Assembly: GCA_900543605.1 (NCBI GenBank)
Contig: UQSK01000025.1
Location: forward strand, 1-26,347
Source of the DNA: an uncultured Collinsella sp.
GTDB taxonomy: Bacteria; Actinomycetota; Coriobacteriia; Coriobacteriales; Coriobacteriaceae
Direction: 5' to 3'
Length of the DNA: 26,347 nt
Below are positions 8,020 to 14,775 of the stretch, one piece after another. A program made the position numbers and the translations under genes. Positions within the stretch are counted from its first letter, which is position 1. Each line of letters opens with the position of its first letter. The notes under the pieces were generated by a model. The model did not search any database and was not told the origin of the DNA. It saw only the letters and a program-made list of their open reading frames with translations.

Positions 8020-8122
8020 AGCGACCATCGAAAACGGAGACGGAAAAACAACCGCTTACCGAGGAAAAGGTACCGTTTACGATATTAGAATTGCGCCCGG
8101 CGATAGGTGAAAGGAGAGGCAG

Positions 8123-8197
8123 ATGCAGTTCGTAAAGATCATCACCACTGCAGACAATGCCATCCGACGCCAGCGCGCAATTTCCCGACGACGATAA
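8123..8197 (+). CDS. Arginine-rich leader peptide of argG
   Basis: A 24-codon ORF lies in the long argG leader and has its own strong ribosome-binding site (AAAGGAGAGG, 3 bases from the ATG). The peptide begins MQFVKIITTADNAI and ends RRQRAISRRR, so six of the last ten codons are arginine: CGA, CGC, CGC and a final CGA CGA CGA run before TAA. CGA is rarely used in the neighbouring genes, which favour CGC and CGT. A short peptide loaded with the amino acid made by the downstream pathway is the signature of ribosome-mediated attenuation. The last Arg codons form one arm of a hairpin whose loop holds the stop codon (see 8190-8308). No homologue search was possible. Confidence 0.7.
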   Translation: MQFVKIITTADNAIRRQRAISRRR

Positions 8198-8308
8198 CAA
8201 TCGTCTCTGTCCGCATGGGGCGAATTGCCTCAACAGAGTCATTTTGAGGTCGTTGGGTTTTAGCACGACATTGCTACATGTTTCTAGGGCATGTATGTGC
8301 TGATTTTT
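8190..8308 (+). promoter_or_regulatory. argG: Putative arginine attenuator upstream of argG
   Basis: Helices that compete with one another follow the leader peptide. GACGA (8190-8194, in the Arg codon run) pairs with TCGTC (8201-8205). The overlapping segment CTCTGT (8205-8210) pairs instead with ACAGAG (8233-8238). That pairing crosses the hairpin CCTCAA/TTGAGG (8228-8233/8244-8249). GTCGT (8249-8253) pairs with ACGAC (8265-8269), which breaks the last hairpin: AGCAC and TACATG (8262-8266, 8275-8280) with CATGTA and GTGCT (8290-8295, 8297-8301), followed by GATTTTT. The last element looks like a terminator 95 bases before argG. A ribosome stalled on Arg codons would change which helices form. 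The helices are seen; the mechanism is inferred. Confidence 0.55.
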
Positions 8309-8402
8309 GCTATTTAATCTGATATTGCACGGTATATGACCTTGAAATGGCTTGCAACTGACCGATGTTCTAACTAGCTACCAAGGGCGAAAGGAAACAG
8401 CC

Positions 8403-9629
8403 ATGAGCAAGGAAAAAGTCGTTCTCGCATATTCCGGTGGTCTTGATACATCCGTATGTGTCAAGTGGCTCCAGGACGAGAAGAATCTCGATGTCGTTTG
8501 CGTCTGCGGCAATGTGGGCCAGGAAGAGACCGGACTGGATGCCAAGAAGCAGAAGGCGCTCGACCTGGGCGTTCTCGATTGCCAGGTACTCGACCTGCGC
8601 GACGAGTTCTCCGATGAGTTCCTGACTAAGGCCATCGCCGCAAACTCCATGTACGAGAACAAGTATCCGCTGCTCTCCGCCCTGTCTCGCCCGCTGCTTG
8701 CCAAGAAGCTTGTTGAGGTCGCCCACGAGTTTGGCGCGACCTACGTCGCCCACGGCTGCACCGGCAAGGGTAACGACCAGGTCCGTTTTGAGGCCGCCGT
8801 CAAGGCCCTCGACCCCGAGCTCAAGGTTATCGCCCCGGTGCGCGAGTGGGATCTGAAGTGCCGTCCCGACGAGGTCGCCTATGCCCACGCTCACAACGTG
8901 CCGGTTCCCGAGGGTGCCAACGACAACCCCTACTCCATCGACGACAACCTGTGGGGTCGTGCCATTGAGTGCGGTCACCTGGAGGATCCCTGGAACGAGC
9001 CGCTCGACGACGCTTGGGTTATGACCAAGAACCCCGAGGACACGCCGGACACCCCGACCTACACCGAGATTGAGTTTGAGGCCGGCAAGCCCGTCGCCGT
9101 CGACGGCAAGAAGATGAAGCTCTCTGAGATCGTCATCGCCCTCAACAAGATCTCCGGCGACAATGGCTTTGGCCGTCTCGATCTGGTCGAGGATCGCCTG
9201 GTGGGCCTTAAGAGCCGCGAGTGCTACGAGGTTCCCGGCGCCCTGACGCTCATCACCGCCCACAAGGCGCTTGAGGACATCTGCGTCGAGGGCGACCTGC
9301 TCAAGACCAAGATCAAGCTCGAGCAGGATTGGGCCACCGCCGTGTACAACGGCCAGTGGTACAGCCCGCTCAAAAACGCGCTCGATGCCTTTATGGCCGA
9401 CACGCAAAAGTTCGTGACCGGCACTGTCCGTCTGAAGTTCTTTAAGGGCAACTGCCATGTCGTCGGCCGCAAGAGCCCCTTCAGCCTCTACGACTACGGT
9501 CTGGCTACCTACGACCGCGACACCACGTTTGACGAGAAGGCCAGCGCCGGCTTTATCGAGATCGATACGCTGTCGCTCAAGACGTGGGCAAAGGTCCAGG
9601 GCCCCAGCTCTGCTGCCGCTCAGGCCTAG
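8403..9629 (+). CDS. argG: Argininosuccinate synthase
   Basis: ArgG joins citrulline and aspartate with ATP to form argininosuccinate, the penultimate step of arginine synthesis, in the cytosol. The 408-residue length is typical. The P-loop-type ATP motif AYSGGLDTS is at 9-17, and family blocks YVAHGCTGKGNDQVRFE, DDNLWGRAIECG and SGDNGFGRLDLVEDRLVG are intact. The ATG at 8403 has GAAAGGA upstream. The leader holds an Arg-rich peptide and stacked stem-loops, so arginine-dependent attenuation is likely. A strong GC hairpin at 9783-9812 follows, and argH begins 522 bases downstream, so the pair is clustered but may not be a single tight operon. Confidence 0.98.
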   Translation: MSKEKVVLAYSGGLDTSVCVKWLQDEKNLDVVCVCGNVGQEETGLDAKKQKALDLGVLDCQVLDLRDEFSDEFLTKAIAANSMYENKYPLLSALSRPLLAKKLVEVAHEFGATYVAHGCTGKGNDQVRFEAAVKALDPELKVIAPVREWDLKCRPDEVAYAHAHNVPVPEGANDNPYSIDDNLWGRAIECGHLEDPWNEPLDDAWVMTKNPEDTPDTPTYTEIEFEAGKPVAVDGKKMKLSEIVIALNKISGDNGFGRLDLVEDRLVGLKSRECYEVPGALTLITAHKALEDICVEGDLLKTKIKLEQDWATAVYNGQWYSPLKNALDAFMADTQKFVTGTVRLKFFKGNCHVVGRKSPFSLYDYGLATYDRDTTFDEKASAGFIEIDTLSLKTWAKVQGPSSAAAQA

Positions 9630-9782
9630 CGCCTCCTTCCCTTGGTATCCGCGCGGCCCATCCGCGTGATACATAACGGGCGCACGGGGTCCCTACCTTT
9701 CGTTATGCTTGCTGACACTTCTTAACATCGGTGGCCCCTACGTTCCGCCCGCATATATGATGCCGCGTCTGCGGCTGAGTCC

Positions 9783-9812
9783 GAGCCCCGCCGGGGTTGT
9801 CCGGCGGGGCTC
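9783..9812 (+). terminator. Stem-loop after argG
   Basis: GAGCCCCGCCGG (9783-9794) and CCGGCGGGGCTC (9801-9812) form a perfect 12-bp stem with a GGTTGT loop, about 150 bases after the argG stop. CTTCTAT follows, so the T-tract is weak. It is a likely terminator or RNA-stabilising stem, probably leaky if argH depends on argG transcription. Confidence 0.6.
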
Positions 9813-9862
9813 CTTCTATCAATTTGGCGGCTCTGTGCCTATATATATGAGGAGTATCCATT

Positions 9863-10033
9863 ATGTTCAATGCTATCGCGCATGCTTTGCTTGCCCTCGC
9901 GCCCGAGTTCGATGCTGTAAGGGTCGAGGACGTTCCTATGAGCCTGAAGGCCTGGATCGATGGTTCGCAGGGCAACATCCGGAGGGAGACGTTGGGCGCC
10001 AAGTGTATGGCGCGTCACTTCTTTGCAAATTAG
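9863..10033 (+). CDS. Putative 56-residue small protein between argG and argH
   Basis: An ATG at 9863 preceded by GAGGAG (8 bases away) opens a 56-codon frame ending TAG at 10033. The product begins MFNAIAHALLALAPEFDAVR, contains SLKAWIDGSQGNIRRE and ends ARHFFAN. Codons such as GTC GAG GAC and CTG AAG GCC are like those of neighbouring genes. A TATATAT stretch (from 9840) could be a -10 box, but no -35 is evident. I do not recognise a family. It has only scattered Arg codons and so does not look like a second arginine leader. It may be a true small protein, a leader for argH, or chance; its placement inside the arginine block is the main reason to keep it. Confidence 0.4.
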   Translation: MFNAIAHALLALAPEFDAVRVEDVPMSLKAWIDGSQGNIRRETLGAKCMARHFFAN

Positions 10034-10151
10034 CTACATGGCTCCGCACACGGTGGGGAATGTGCAAAACTAGCGGTTGAAAAATCGCTTTAGCGATATG
10101 GCGCATTGCTTTGGGCGCTTGTTTTGGTATTTGGAGAAAGGGGACGGTTCC

Positions 10152-11582
10152 ATGGCTCTTTGGGGCGGTCGTTTTGAGGCAGGTGTGGCCGAGGTCACGC
10201 AGGAGTTTGGCGCGTCGCTGCCGGTCGACAAACATCTCTATAAGCAGGATATCGCCGGCTCTAAGGCGCATGCCAAAATGCTGGCGGCCCAGGGCATCAT
10301 CAGTGCCGAGGACGAGCGCGCGATTGCCGAGGGCCTGACCGGAATCGAACAGGATATCGATGCCGGCAACTTTACCTTCGACATCAACGACGAAGACATT
10401 CATATGTCCATCGAGAGCGAGCTGACGCGTCGCATCGGCGAGGCTGGCAAGCGCTTGCATACTGGGCGTTCGCGCAACGACCAGGTGGCGACCGATACGC
10501 GACTGGGCGTCAAGGCGCTGGCCAAGGAGCTCATGGAGGCCAATCTAGAGCTGCGCCATGTGCTGGTGGATGCGGCTAAGAAGTACGACAAGGTGATTTT
10601 GCCGGGCTACACGCACATGCAGCACGCTCAGCCCGTGCTGCTGTCGCATCATCTGCTGGCGTATTCCTGGATGTTCGCGCGCGACTTTACGCGCCTGAAG
10701 GCCGCCTTTGATGCCGCCGACAACTGTCCGCTGGGTGCTGCCGCGCTTGCCGGTACGAGCTATCCGCTCGATCGCCAGATGACGGCTGCCGAACTTGGTT
10801 TTGCGGGCGTGATTCCCAACTCGCTCGATGCGGTTTCCGACCGTGATTTCCTGCTCGATCTGCATTACGCCGGATCCGTCATGGCGATGCACCTGTCGCG
10901 TCTTTCCGAGGAGATCGTGCTGTGGTCGAGCTCCGAATTTGGCTTTATCACGCTTTCCGACTCGTACTCCACCGGCTCGTCCATCATGCCGCAGAAGAAG
11001 AATCCCGACTTTGCCGAGCTTATCCGCGGCAAGAGCGGCCGAGTCTATGGCAACCTGGTGCAGCTGCTCGTGACCATGAAGGGCTTGCCGCTCGCATATA
11101 ACAAGGACTTGCAGGAGGACAAGGAGGGCGCGCTCGATACTGCCCGTACGCTCATGCGGTGTCTGTCGGTTATGGCTGGCATGATTTCGACCTGGACCGT
11201 CAACGAGGATGCCATGGCGCGCGAGTGCGGCGTGGGGCACCTTGCCGCTACCGATGTTGCCGATTACCTGGCTAAGCGTGGTCTGCCGTTCCGCGAGGCA
11301 CATGCCGTGGTGGGACATCTGGTTCTGATGTGTGAGAAGCGCGGCTGCAATCTTGAGGATCTGCCGTTTGAGGTGTTCCGGGAGGCAAGCCCGCTCTTTG
11401 AGCGCGACATCACCGAGGCGCTCGACATCCCGTCGATTGTCGCCGCGCGCACGACCGAGGGCGGCACCGCCCCTGCCGCCGTTGCCGTGCAGCTGCAGCG
11501 TGCCAAGGCGCAGCTCGTGGCCGACGAGGGCGTGTTTGGATCGCTGACTAAGGTCGTCGAGATGGGCCACGGGGCAAAGTAG
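10152..11582 (+). CDS. argH: Argininosuccinate lyase
   Basis: ArgH splits argininosuccinate into arginine and fumarate, the last step of the pathway; it is a homotetramer of the fumarase/aspartase superfamily. The 476-residue protein starts with the canonical MALWGGRF and carries SRNDQVATDTRL, GYTHMQHAQPV and the signature loop GSSIMPQKKNPD (275-286), which holds the catalytic serine. The ATG at 10152 is preferred over an upstream in-frame ATG (10077) because family members begin here and AAAGGGG is correctly placed. The ribosome-binding region reads AAAGGGGACGGTTCC, which resembles half of the GGGAC-GTCCC hairpins elsewhere in the window. A terminator follows at 11634-11667. Confidence 0.97.
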   Translation: MALWGGRFEAGVAEVTQEFGASLPVDKHLYKQDIAGSKAHAKMLAAQGIISAEDERAIAEGLTGIEQDIDAGNFTFDINDEDIHMSIESELTRRIGEAGKRLHTGRSRNDQVATDTRLGVKALAKELMEANLELRHVLVDAAKKYDKVILPGYTHMQHAQPVLLSHHLLAYSWMFARDFTRLKAAFDAADNCPLGAAALAGTSYPLDRQMTAAELGFAGVIPNSLDAVSDRDFLLDLHYAGSVMAMHLSRLSEEIVLWSSSEFGFITLSDSYSTGSSIMPQKKNPDFAELIRGKSGRVYGNLVQLLVTMKGLPLAYNKDLQEDKEGALDTARTLMRCLSVMAGMISTWTVNEDAMARECGVGHLAATDVADYLAKRGLPFREAHAVVGHLVLMCEKRGCNLEDLPFEVFREASPLFERDITEALDIPSIVAARTTEGGTAPAAVAVQLQRAKAQLVADEGVFGSLTKVVEMGHGAK

Positions 11583-11633
11583 AGGTTTGGCTGAAGCCGT
11601 ATTGTCCATTTATTGAGGAATCGTTTTTTGCTT

Positions 11634-11667
11634 TACGGGCGTCTGCTGATGTGGGCGCCCGTATTTT
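11634..11667 (+). terminator. Intrinsic terminator of argH
   Basis: TACGGGCG (11634-11641) pairs with CGCCCGTA (11656-11663) across a 14-base loop and is followed by TTTT. It lies about 50 bases after the argH stop. Confidence 0.7.
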
Positions 11668-11968
11668 GTTGCTATGGGGGAGGGGCTTGTCGAGAAGTTC
11701 TGTAGGACCTTTGGGCAGGTTGTGAAGGGGGTACGTTCGCGGGCGGCAACCGACCGTCTGCTCTGCTCGATGCGGTTGATGGGCAGTCGGATGGTACTCT
11801 AATCGGGCTTCGAAACAGAAGTGACACATATGGAACGCTTCAATAAATTGCAACGTTTCAATAAACAGCTTTTTGTTTAACTGCAGCTAAAACTCTGTTA
11901 CGATGCAGTCCAGGCGGGTGCCGGAATGGGACTTGGGCACGCGCGAACCTACTTGAAAGGCTACTTTT
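11668..11968 (+). promoter_or_regulatory. ndk upstream region with tandem operator-like repeats and a promoter
   Basis: Two near-identical 14-mers, AACGCTTCAATAAA (11834-11847) and AACGTTTCAATAAA (11852-11865), start 18 bp apart. The second sits in the near-perfect palindrome ATTGCAACGTTTCAAT (11847-11862), the shape of a LacI-family operator with a central CG. Just downstream TTTAAC (11876-11881) and TACGAT (11899-11904) are 17 bp apart and could be the ndk promoter. The first 150 bases hold nothing I can identify. Confidence 0.4.
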
Positions 11969-12373
11969 ATGGCTATCGAGAAGACCTTCATCATGATTAA
12001 GCCCGACGCCGTGCGCGATCGCAAAATCGGCGAGATTGTTGCTCGCATTGAGCGCAGCGGTCTTGTTATCGAGCGCTTGGAGATGACCACGCTCGAGCGC
12101 GCTACCGTCGAGGAGCACTACGCCCATCTGGCCGACAAGCCCTTCTTTGGCGGTCTCTGCGACTTTATGACGAGCGGTCCGGTCGTCAAGATGGTCGTTT
12201 CCGGTCTCTCCGCTGTTGCTAAGATGCGCACCCTCATGGGCGCTACCAACCCGCTTGAGGCTGCTCCTGGTACCATCCGCGGCGACTTTGCCGTCGATGT
12301 CAACGCCAACGTGATCCACGGCTCCGACTGCCTGGAGAACGCCGAGATTGAGATCAAGCGCTTCTTTGGCTAA
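11969..12373 (+). CDS. ndk: Nucleoside diphosphate kinase
   Basis: Ndk moves the terminal phosphate between nucleoside triphosphates and diphosphates through a phosphohistidine, balancing NTP and dNTP pools. The 134-residue length is standard. The catalytic histidine is H117 in NVIHGSD, and the N-terminal block TFIMIKPDAV, the GGLCDFMTSGPVV segment and NPLEAAPGTIRGDFA are all present. The ATG at 11969 has GAAAGG upstream. It is a single-gene unit: the tandem operator-like repeats lie before it and a strong terminator after it. Confidence 0.97.
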   Translation: MAIEKTFIMIKPDAVRDRKIGEIVARIERSGLVIERLEMTTLERATVEEHYAHLADKPFFGGLCDFMTSGPVVKMVVSGLSAVAKMRTLMGATNPLEAAPGTIRGDFAVDVNANVIHGSDCLENAEIEIKRFFG

Positions 12374-12411
12374 ACCAGCTTTGACTCCTTAAAGCTGTTA
12401 GCGTGTGGCTT

Positions 12412-12445
12412 GGGCGCCGCGGAACTCCATCCGCGGCGCCCTTTT
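12412..12445 (+). terminator. Intrinsic terminator of ndk
   Basis: GGGCGCCGCGG (12412-12422) and CCGCGGCGCCC (12431-12441) form a perfect 11-bp stem followed by TTTT. Confidence 0.85.
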
Positions 12446-12460
12446 ATTCCAAAATCTATG

Positions 12461-12499
12461 CAGGGGCCCGCTCGGTCATGTGTTCCGAGCGGGCCCCTG
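12461..12499. terminator. Second strong stem-loop between ndk and rpiB
   Basis: CAGGGGCCCGCTCGG (12461-12475) and its exact complement (12485-12499) make a 15-bp stem with a 9-base loop. It lies between convergent ndk and rpiB, just past the rpiB stop; on the minus strand it is followed by CATAGATTTT, so it probably terminates rpiB. Confidence 0.65.
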
Positions 12500-12524
12500 C
12501 TGTTAGCTTGTGGCACTGAATAGT

Positions 12525-12992
12525 TTAGGCTTCGTCGACGATCTTAAGGCCGCGCGTGTGATCGATCTCGTTGAGGAGGTTAACGCGACGCTCGTGACGA
12601 CCACCCTCAAACTCGGCGTCGAGCCACTCGTCGACGATCATCTTGGCGAGCTCGGAGCCCACGACGCGGGCGCCAAAGGCGAGCACGTTGGTATTGTTGT
12701 GCATGCGAGAGAGCTTGGCGCTGAAGGGCTCGGAGCACACAACGGCGCGTACGCCCTCGACCTTGTTGGCAGCCAGGCTAATCCCGACACCGGTGCCACA
12801 GATGAGGATGCCCAGGTCGACGTCGCCGTTGGCAACGGCCTTACCCACCTTGTAGCCGGCGATGGGGTAGTCAAAGCTCTCGGAGGTGTCGGTGCCAAAG
12901 TTCACGACCTCGCAGCCGCGCTCCTTCAGGTGCTCGGAAATGATGTTCTTGAGCTCGACGGCGGCGTGGTCGTTACCGATACCGATCTTCAT
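12525..12992 (-). CDS. rpiB: Ribose-5-phosphate isomerase B (RpiB/LacAB family)
   Basis: RpiB interconverts ribose 5-phosphate and ribulose 5-phosphate in the pentose phosphate pathway. The 155-residue protein starts MKIGIGNDHAAVELK. It carries the catalytic cysteine C65 in LICGTGVGISLAANK and H98 in MHNNTNVLAFGARVVG, matching Cys66 and His99 of the E. coli enzyme. LacA/LacB galactose-6-phosphate isomerases and allose-6-phosphate isomerases share the fold, but the intact Cys and the single stand-alone gene favour RpiB. The ATG at 12992 has AGAGAGGAA upstream; the frame is open further but without a ribosome-binding site. It is convergent with ndk and divergent from cyuA. Confidence 0.93.
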   Translation of the reverse strand: MKIGIGNDHAAVELKNIISEHLKERGCEVVNFGTDTSESFDYPIAGYKVGKAVANGDVDLGILICGTGVGISLAANKVEGVRAVVCSEPFSAKLSRMHNNTNVLAFGARVVGSELAKMIVDEWLDAEFEGGRHERRVNLLNEIDHTRGLKIVDEA

Positions 12993-13266
12993 GGATGGTT
13001 CCTCTCTGGTCTGTGCGGCGCAAATGCTAAAGGTGTTTACCGCGTTCGACTGCATGATAGCGCGACTTTTGCGTAAACGCTCGGGCGTTTTTTGGTCAAA
13101 CGCTTTAGCATGCAACAAGACCGGCTTCTCGTGAATGAATGTCGTCAGTTTGCGCTTGAGCGCCGTCCGCCGGAACCATGGTTGCGGTTTTTGATGCATT
13201 GTTATCAAATAAAGGAGCTATTTATTAACTTGAGAGCCAAGCCCGTTATGCAAGCAGGAGATACCT
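12993..13266. promoter_or_regulatory. Divergent rpiB/cyuA control region
   Basis: A 9-bp inverted pair, ATGCTAAAG (13024-13032) and CTTTAGCAT (13103-13111), flanks a possible rpiB -10 (TATCAT, minus, 13059-13054). The right member lies in TCAAACGCTTTAGC, which has the CG-centred look of a LacI-family site. AAACGC (13075-13080) and GCGTTT (13085-13090) form a small hairpin. Near cyuA, TTTGAT (13190-13195) and ATCAAA (13204-13209) form a palindrome just before AT-rich DNA. Which of these are real sites cannot be decided here. Confidence 0.3.
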
Positions 13267-14586
13267 ATGCCTACCGATTCCCTTCGTGATGCCGCGTTTT
13301 GCGATGTTTTGAACCGCGAGCTTGTCTGTGCACTCGGCTGCACCGAGCCCATTGCCGTTGCCTATGCAGCGGCGTTGGCGAGCCAGACGCTCGGTTGCGA
13401 ACCCGATCATATGGACGTTGCCTGCTCGGGCAACATCATCAAGAACGTCAAGAGCGTGACCGTGCCCAACTCGGGCGGTATGCACGGTATTGAGGCCGCG
13501 GCCGTGCTGGGTGCCGTGGGCGGCGACGCTAAGAGCGCTCTCGAGGTGCTCGAGAGCGTTGACGATGAAGACCGTGCACGCGTGGCCGAGCTCCTCGCCG
13601 ACGCCGACTACTGCGATGTGTCGCTTGTCGAGGGCGTGCCCAACCTCTACATCAAGGTGACTGCGACGGCCGGGGACCATACCGCGGTCGTCGAGATTAC
13701 CGATCACCACACCAACGTCACGTGCCATACGCTCGACGGTATTCCGGTATGCGGCAAGTCAGCGGGGGAGTGTGCCGCATGCGCCGAGCGCGTGGTGGCC
13801 GAGCGGGCGGCGGATAAGGCCGACACGCCCATGTCGATTGAGTCCATCATCGACTTTATCGAGGACGGTGACATTGAGGAAGCCCGCGCTGCCGTTGAGC
13901 GTCAGATTGAGCTGAATGGCGCGATCAGTGCCGAGGGCCTTGCGCACGCTTGGGGCGCCGAGGTGGGTCGTACGCTGCTGGGTGCTCGTGCCGATGACGT
14001 CGCCTGCCGTGCCCGTGCCCGTGCGGCCGCCGGGTCCGACGCCCGCATGAACGGCTGCGCGCTGCCGGTCGCCATTGTGTGCGGCTCGGGCAATCAGGGC
14101 ATTACCTGCGCATTGCCCGTCATGGAGTATGCCGAGTACCTGCGCTGCGACCACGAGCGCCTGGTGCGCGCCGTGATGCTGTCTGATCTTATCGCCGTGC
14201 ATATCAAGAGCTATATTGGCGCACTCTCGGCGTTTTGCGGTGCTATTTGCGCCGCGTGCGGCGCCGGCGCTGCGATTACCTGGCTGTGCGGTGGCACGCG
14301 CGAGCAGATTGGCGCGACGGTCTCGAATACGCTCGGCAACGTGGGCGGCATCGTATGCGACGGCGCCAAGGCGAGCTGTGCCGCCAAGATCTCGGCTGCC
14401 GTCGATGCGGCGATTCTGGGCCATGATATGGCCATGCAGGGTCGCGGCTTCCGCGCCGGCGAGGGCCTGATCCAAGATACCGTTGAGCAGACAATCGCCA
14501 GCATGGGCTACGTGGGCCGTGTGGGTATGAAAGATACCGACGTCGAGATCCTCAACATCATGATCGGCAAAACCCAGGTTTGTTAG
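13267..14586 (+). CDS. cyuA: L-cysteine desulfidase-like protein (CyuA/UPF0597 family)
   Basis: This 439-residue protein belongs to the serine-dehydratase-alpha-like UPF0597 family, whose characterised members (CdsB of methanogens, CyuA/YhaM of enterobacteria) break cysteine down to pyruvate, ammonia and sulfide using an oxygen-sensitive Fe-S cluster. Family marks are ELVCALGCTEPIAVAYA with C25, ACSGNIIKNVKSV with C53, PNSGGMHGIEAA, VCGSGNQGITCALPV, GAICAACGAGAAI and GGIVCDGAKASCA. The many conserved cysteines fit cluster binding. The ATG at 13267 follows GCAGGAG. No transporter (CyuP) is adjacent and no desulfidase regulator is visible. Symbol given by family; serine or another beta-substituted amino acid as substrate remains possible. 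Confidence 0.85.
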   Translation: MPTDSLRDAAFCDVLNRELVCALGCTEPIAVAYAAALASQTLGCEPDHMDVACSGNIIKNVKSVTVPNSGGMHGIEAAAVLGAVGGDAKSALEVLESVDDEDRARVAELLADADYCDVSLVEGVPNLYIKVTATAGDHTAVVEITDHHTNVTCHTLDGIPVCGKSAGECAACAERVVAERAADKADTPMSIESIIDFIEDGDIEEARAAVERQIELNGAISAEGLAHAWGAEVGRTLLGARADDVACRARARAAAGSDARMNGCALPVAIVCGSGNQGITCALPVMEYAEYLRCDHERLVRAVMLSDLIAVHIKSYIGALSAFCGAICAACGAGAAITWLCGGTREQIGATVSNTLGNVGGIVCDGAKASCAAKISAAVDAAILGHDMAMQGRGFRAGEGLIQDTVEQTIASMGYVGRVGMKDTDVEILNIMIGKTQVC

Positions 14587-14613
14587 TTACGCGGTTTTAC
14601 CAAACCGCGTAAC
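14586..14613 (+). other. Perfect hairpin overlapping the cyuA stop codon
   Basis: GTTACGCGGTTT (14586-14597) pairs perfectly with AAACCGCGTAAC (14602-14613) across a TACC loop. The stem starts at the last base of the cyuA TAG. There is no T-run after it; CGGTC and then the structured repeat follow directly. Confidence 0.7.
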
Positions 14614-14618
14614 CGGTC

Positions 14619-14730
14619 GACGCTGCAAACGCCCCTAAGCGGCAATCTACCTTTCAATCGTCGGGCATGGCCAGAAGGCCTATGCCCTCCTCTTTCAAGG
14701 TACATTGCTCGCTCAGGGGCGTTTTCGCTG
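14619..14730 (+). repeat. Structured repeat, copy 1 of 2
   Basis: This element lies between convergent cyuA and a HAD gene. It opens with GACGCTGC and closes with TCGCTG, as does copy 2 at 17711-17823. The outer helix is AACGCCCCT and AGC (14628-14636, 14638-14640) with GCT and AGGGGCGTT (14711-14713, 14715-14723). The middle helix is GCAAT and TACCTT (14642-14646, 14648-14653) with AAGGTA and ATTGC (14697-14702, 14704-14708). The apical helix is GGGCATGGCC (14663-14672) with GGCC and ATGCCC (14677-14680, 14682-14687), one bulged base and an AGAA loop. Both sides of the large internal loop contain CTTTCAA. No ORF is plausible. Strand is assigned only by comparison with copy 2. Confidence 0.85.
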
Positions 14731-14775
14731 ACTTGTGCTCAATCTGCGGCACCATTTTGTTTGGAGCGAGGGGTC

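Noticed and set aside
7808..8266. Minus-strand 152-codon frame over the argG leader
   Set aside because: No ribosome-binding site, no recognisable domain, and it overlaps the HAD start and the leader peptide.
8370..9674. 434-codon open frame antisense to argG, and the similar long plus-strand frame over the M18 gene (2397-3866)
   Set aside because: Both are shadows of well-conserved genes, with low-complexity translations and no start signals.
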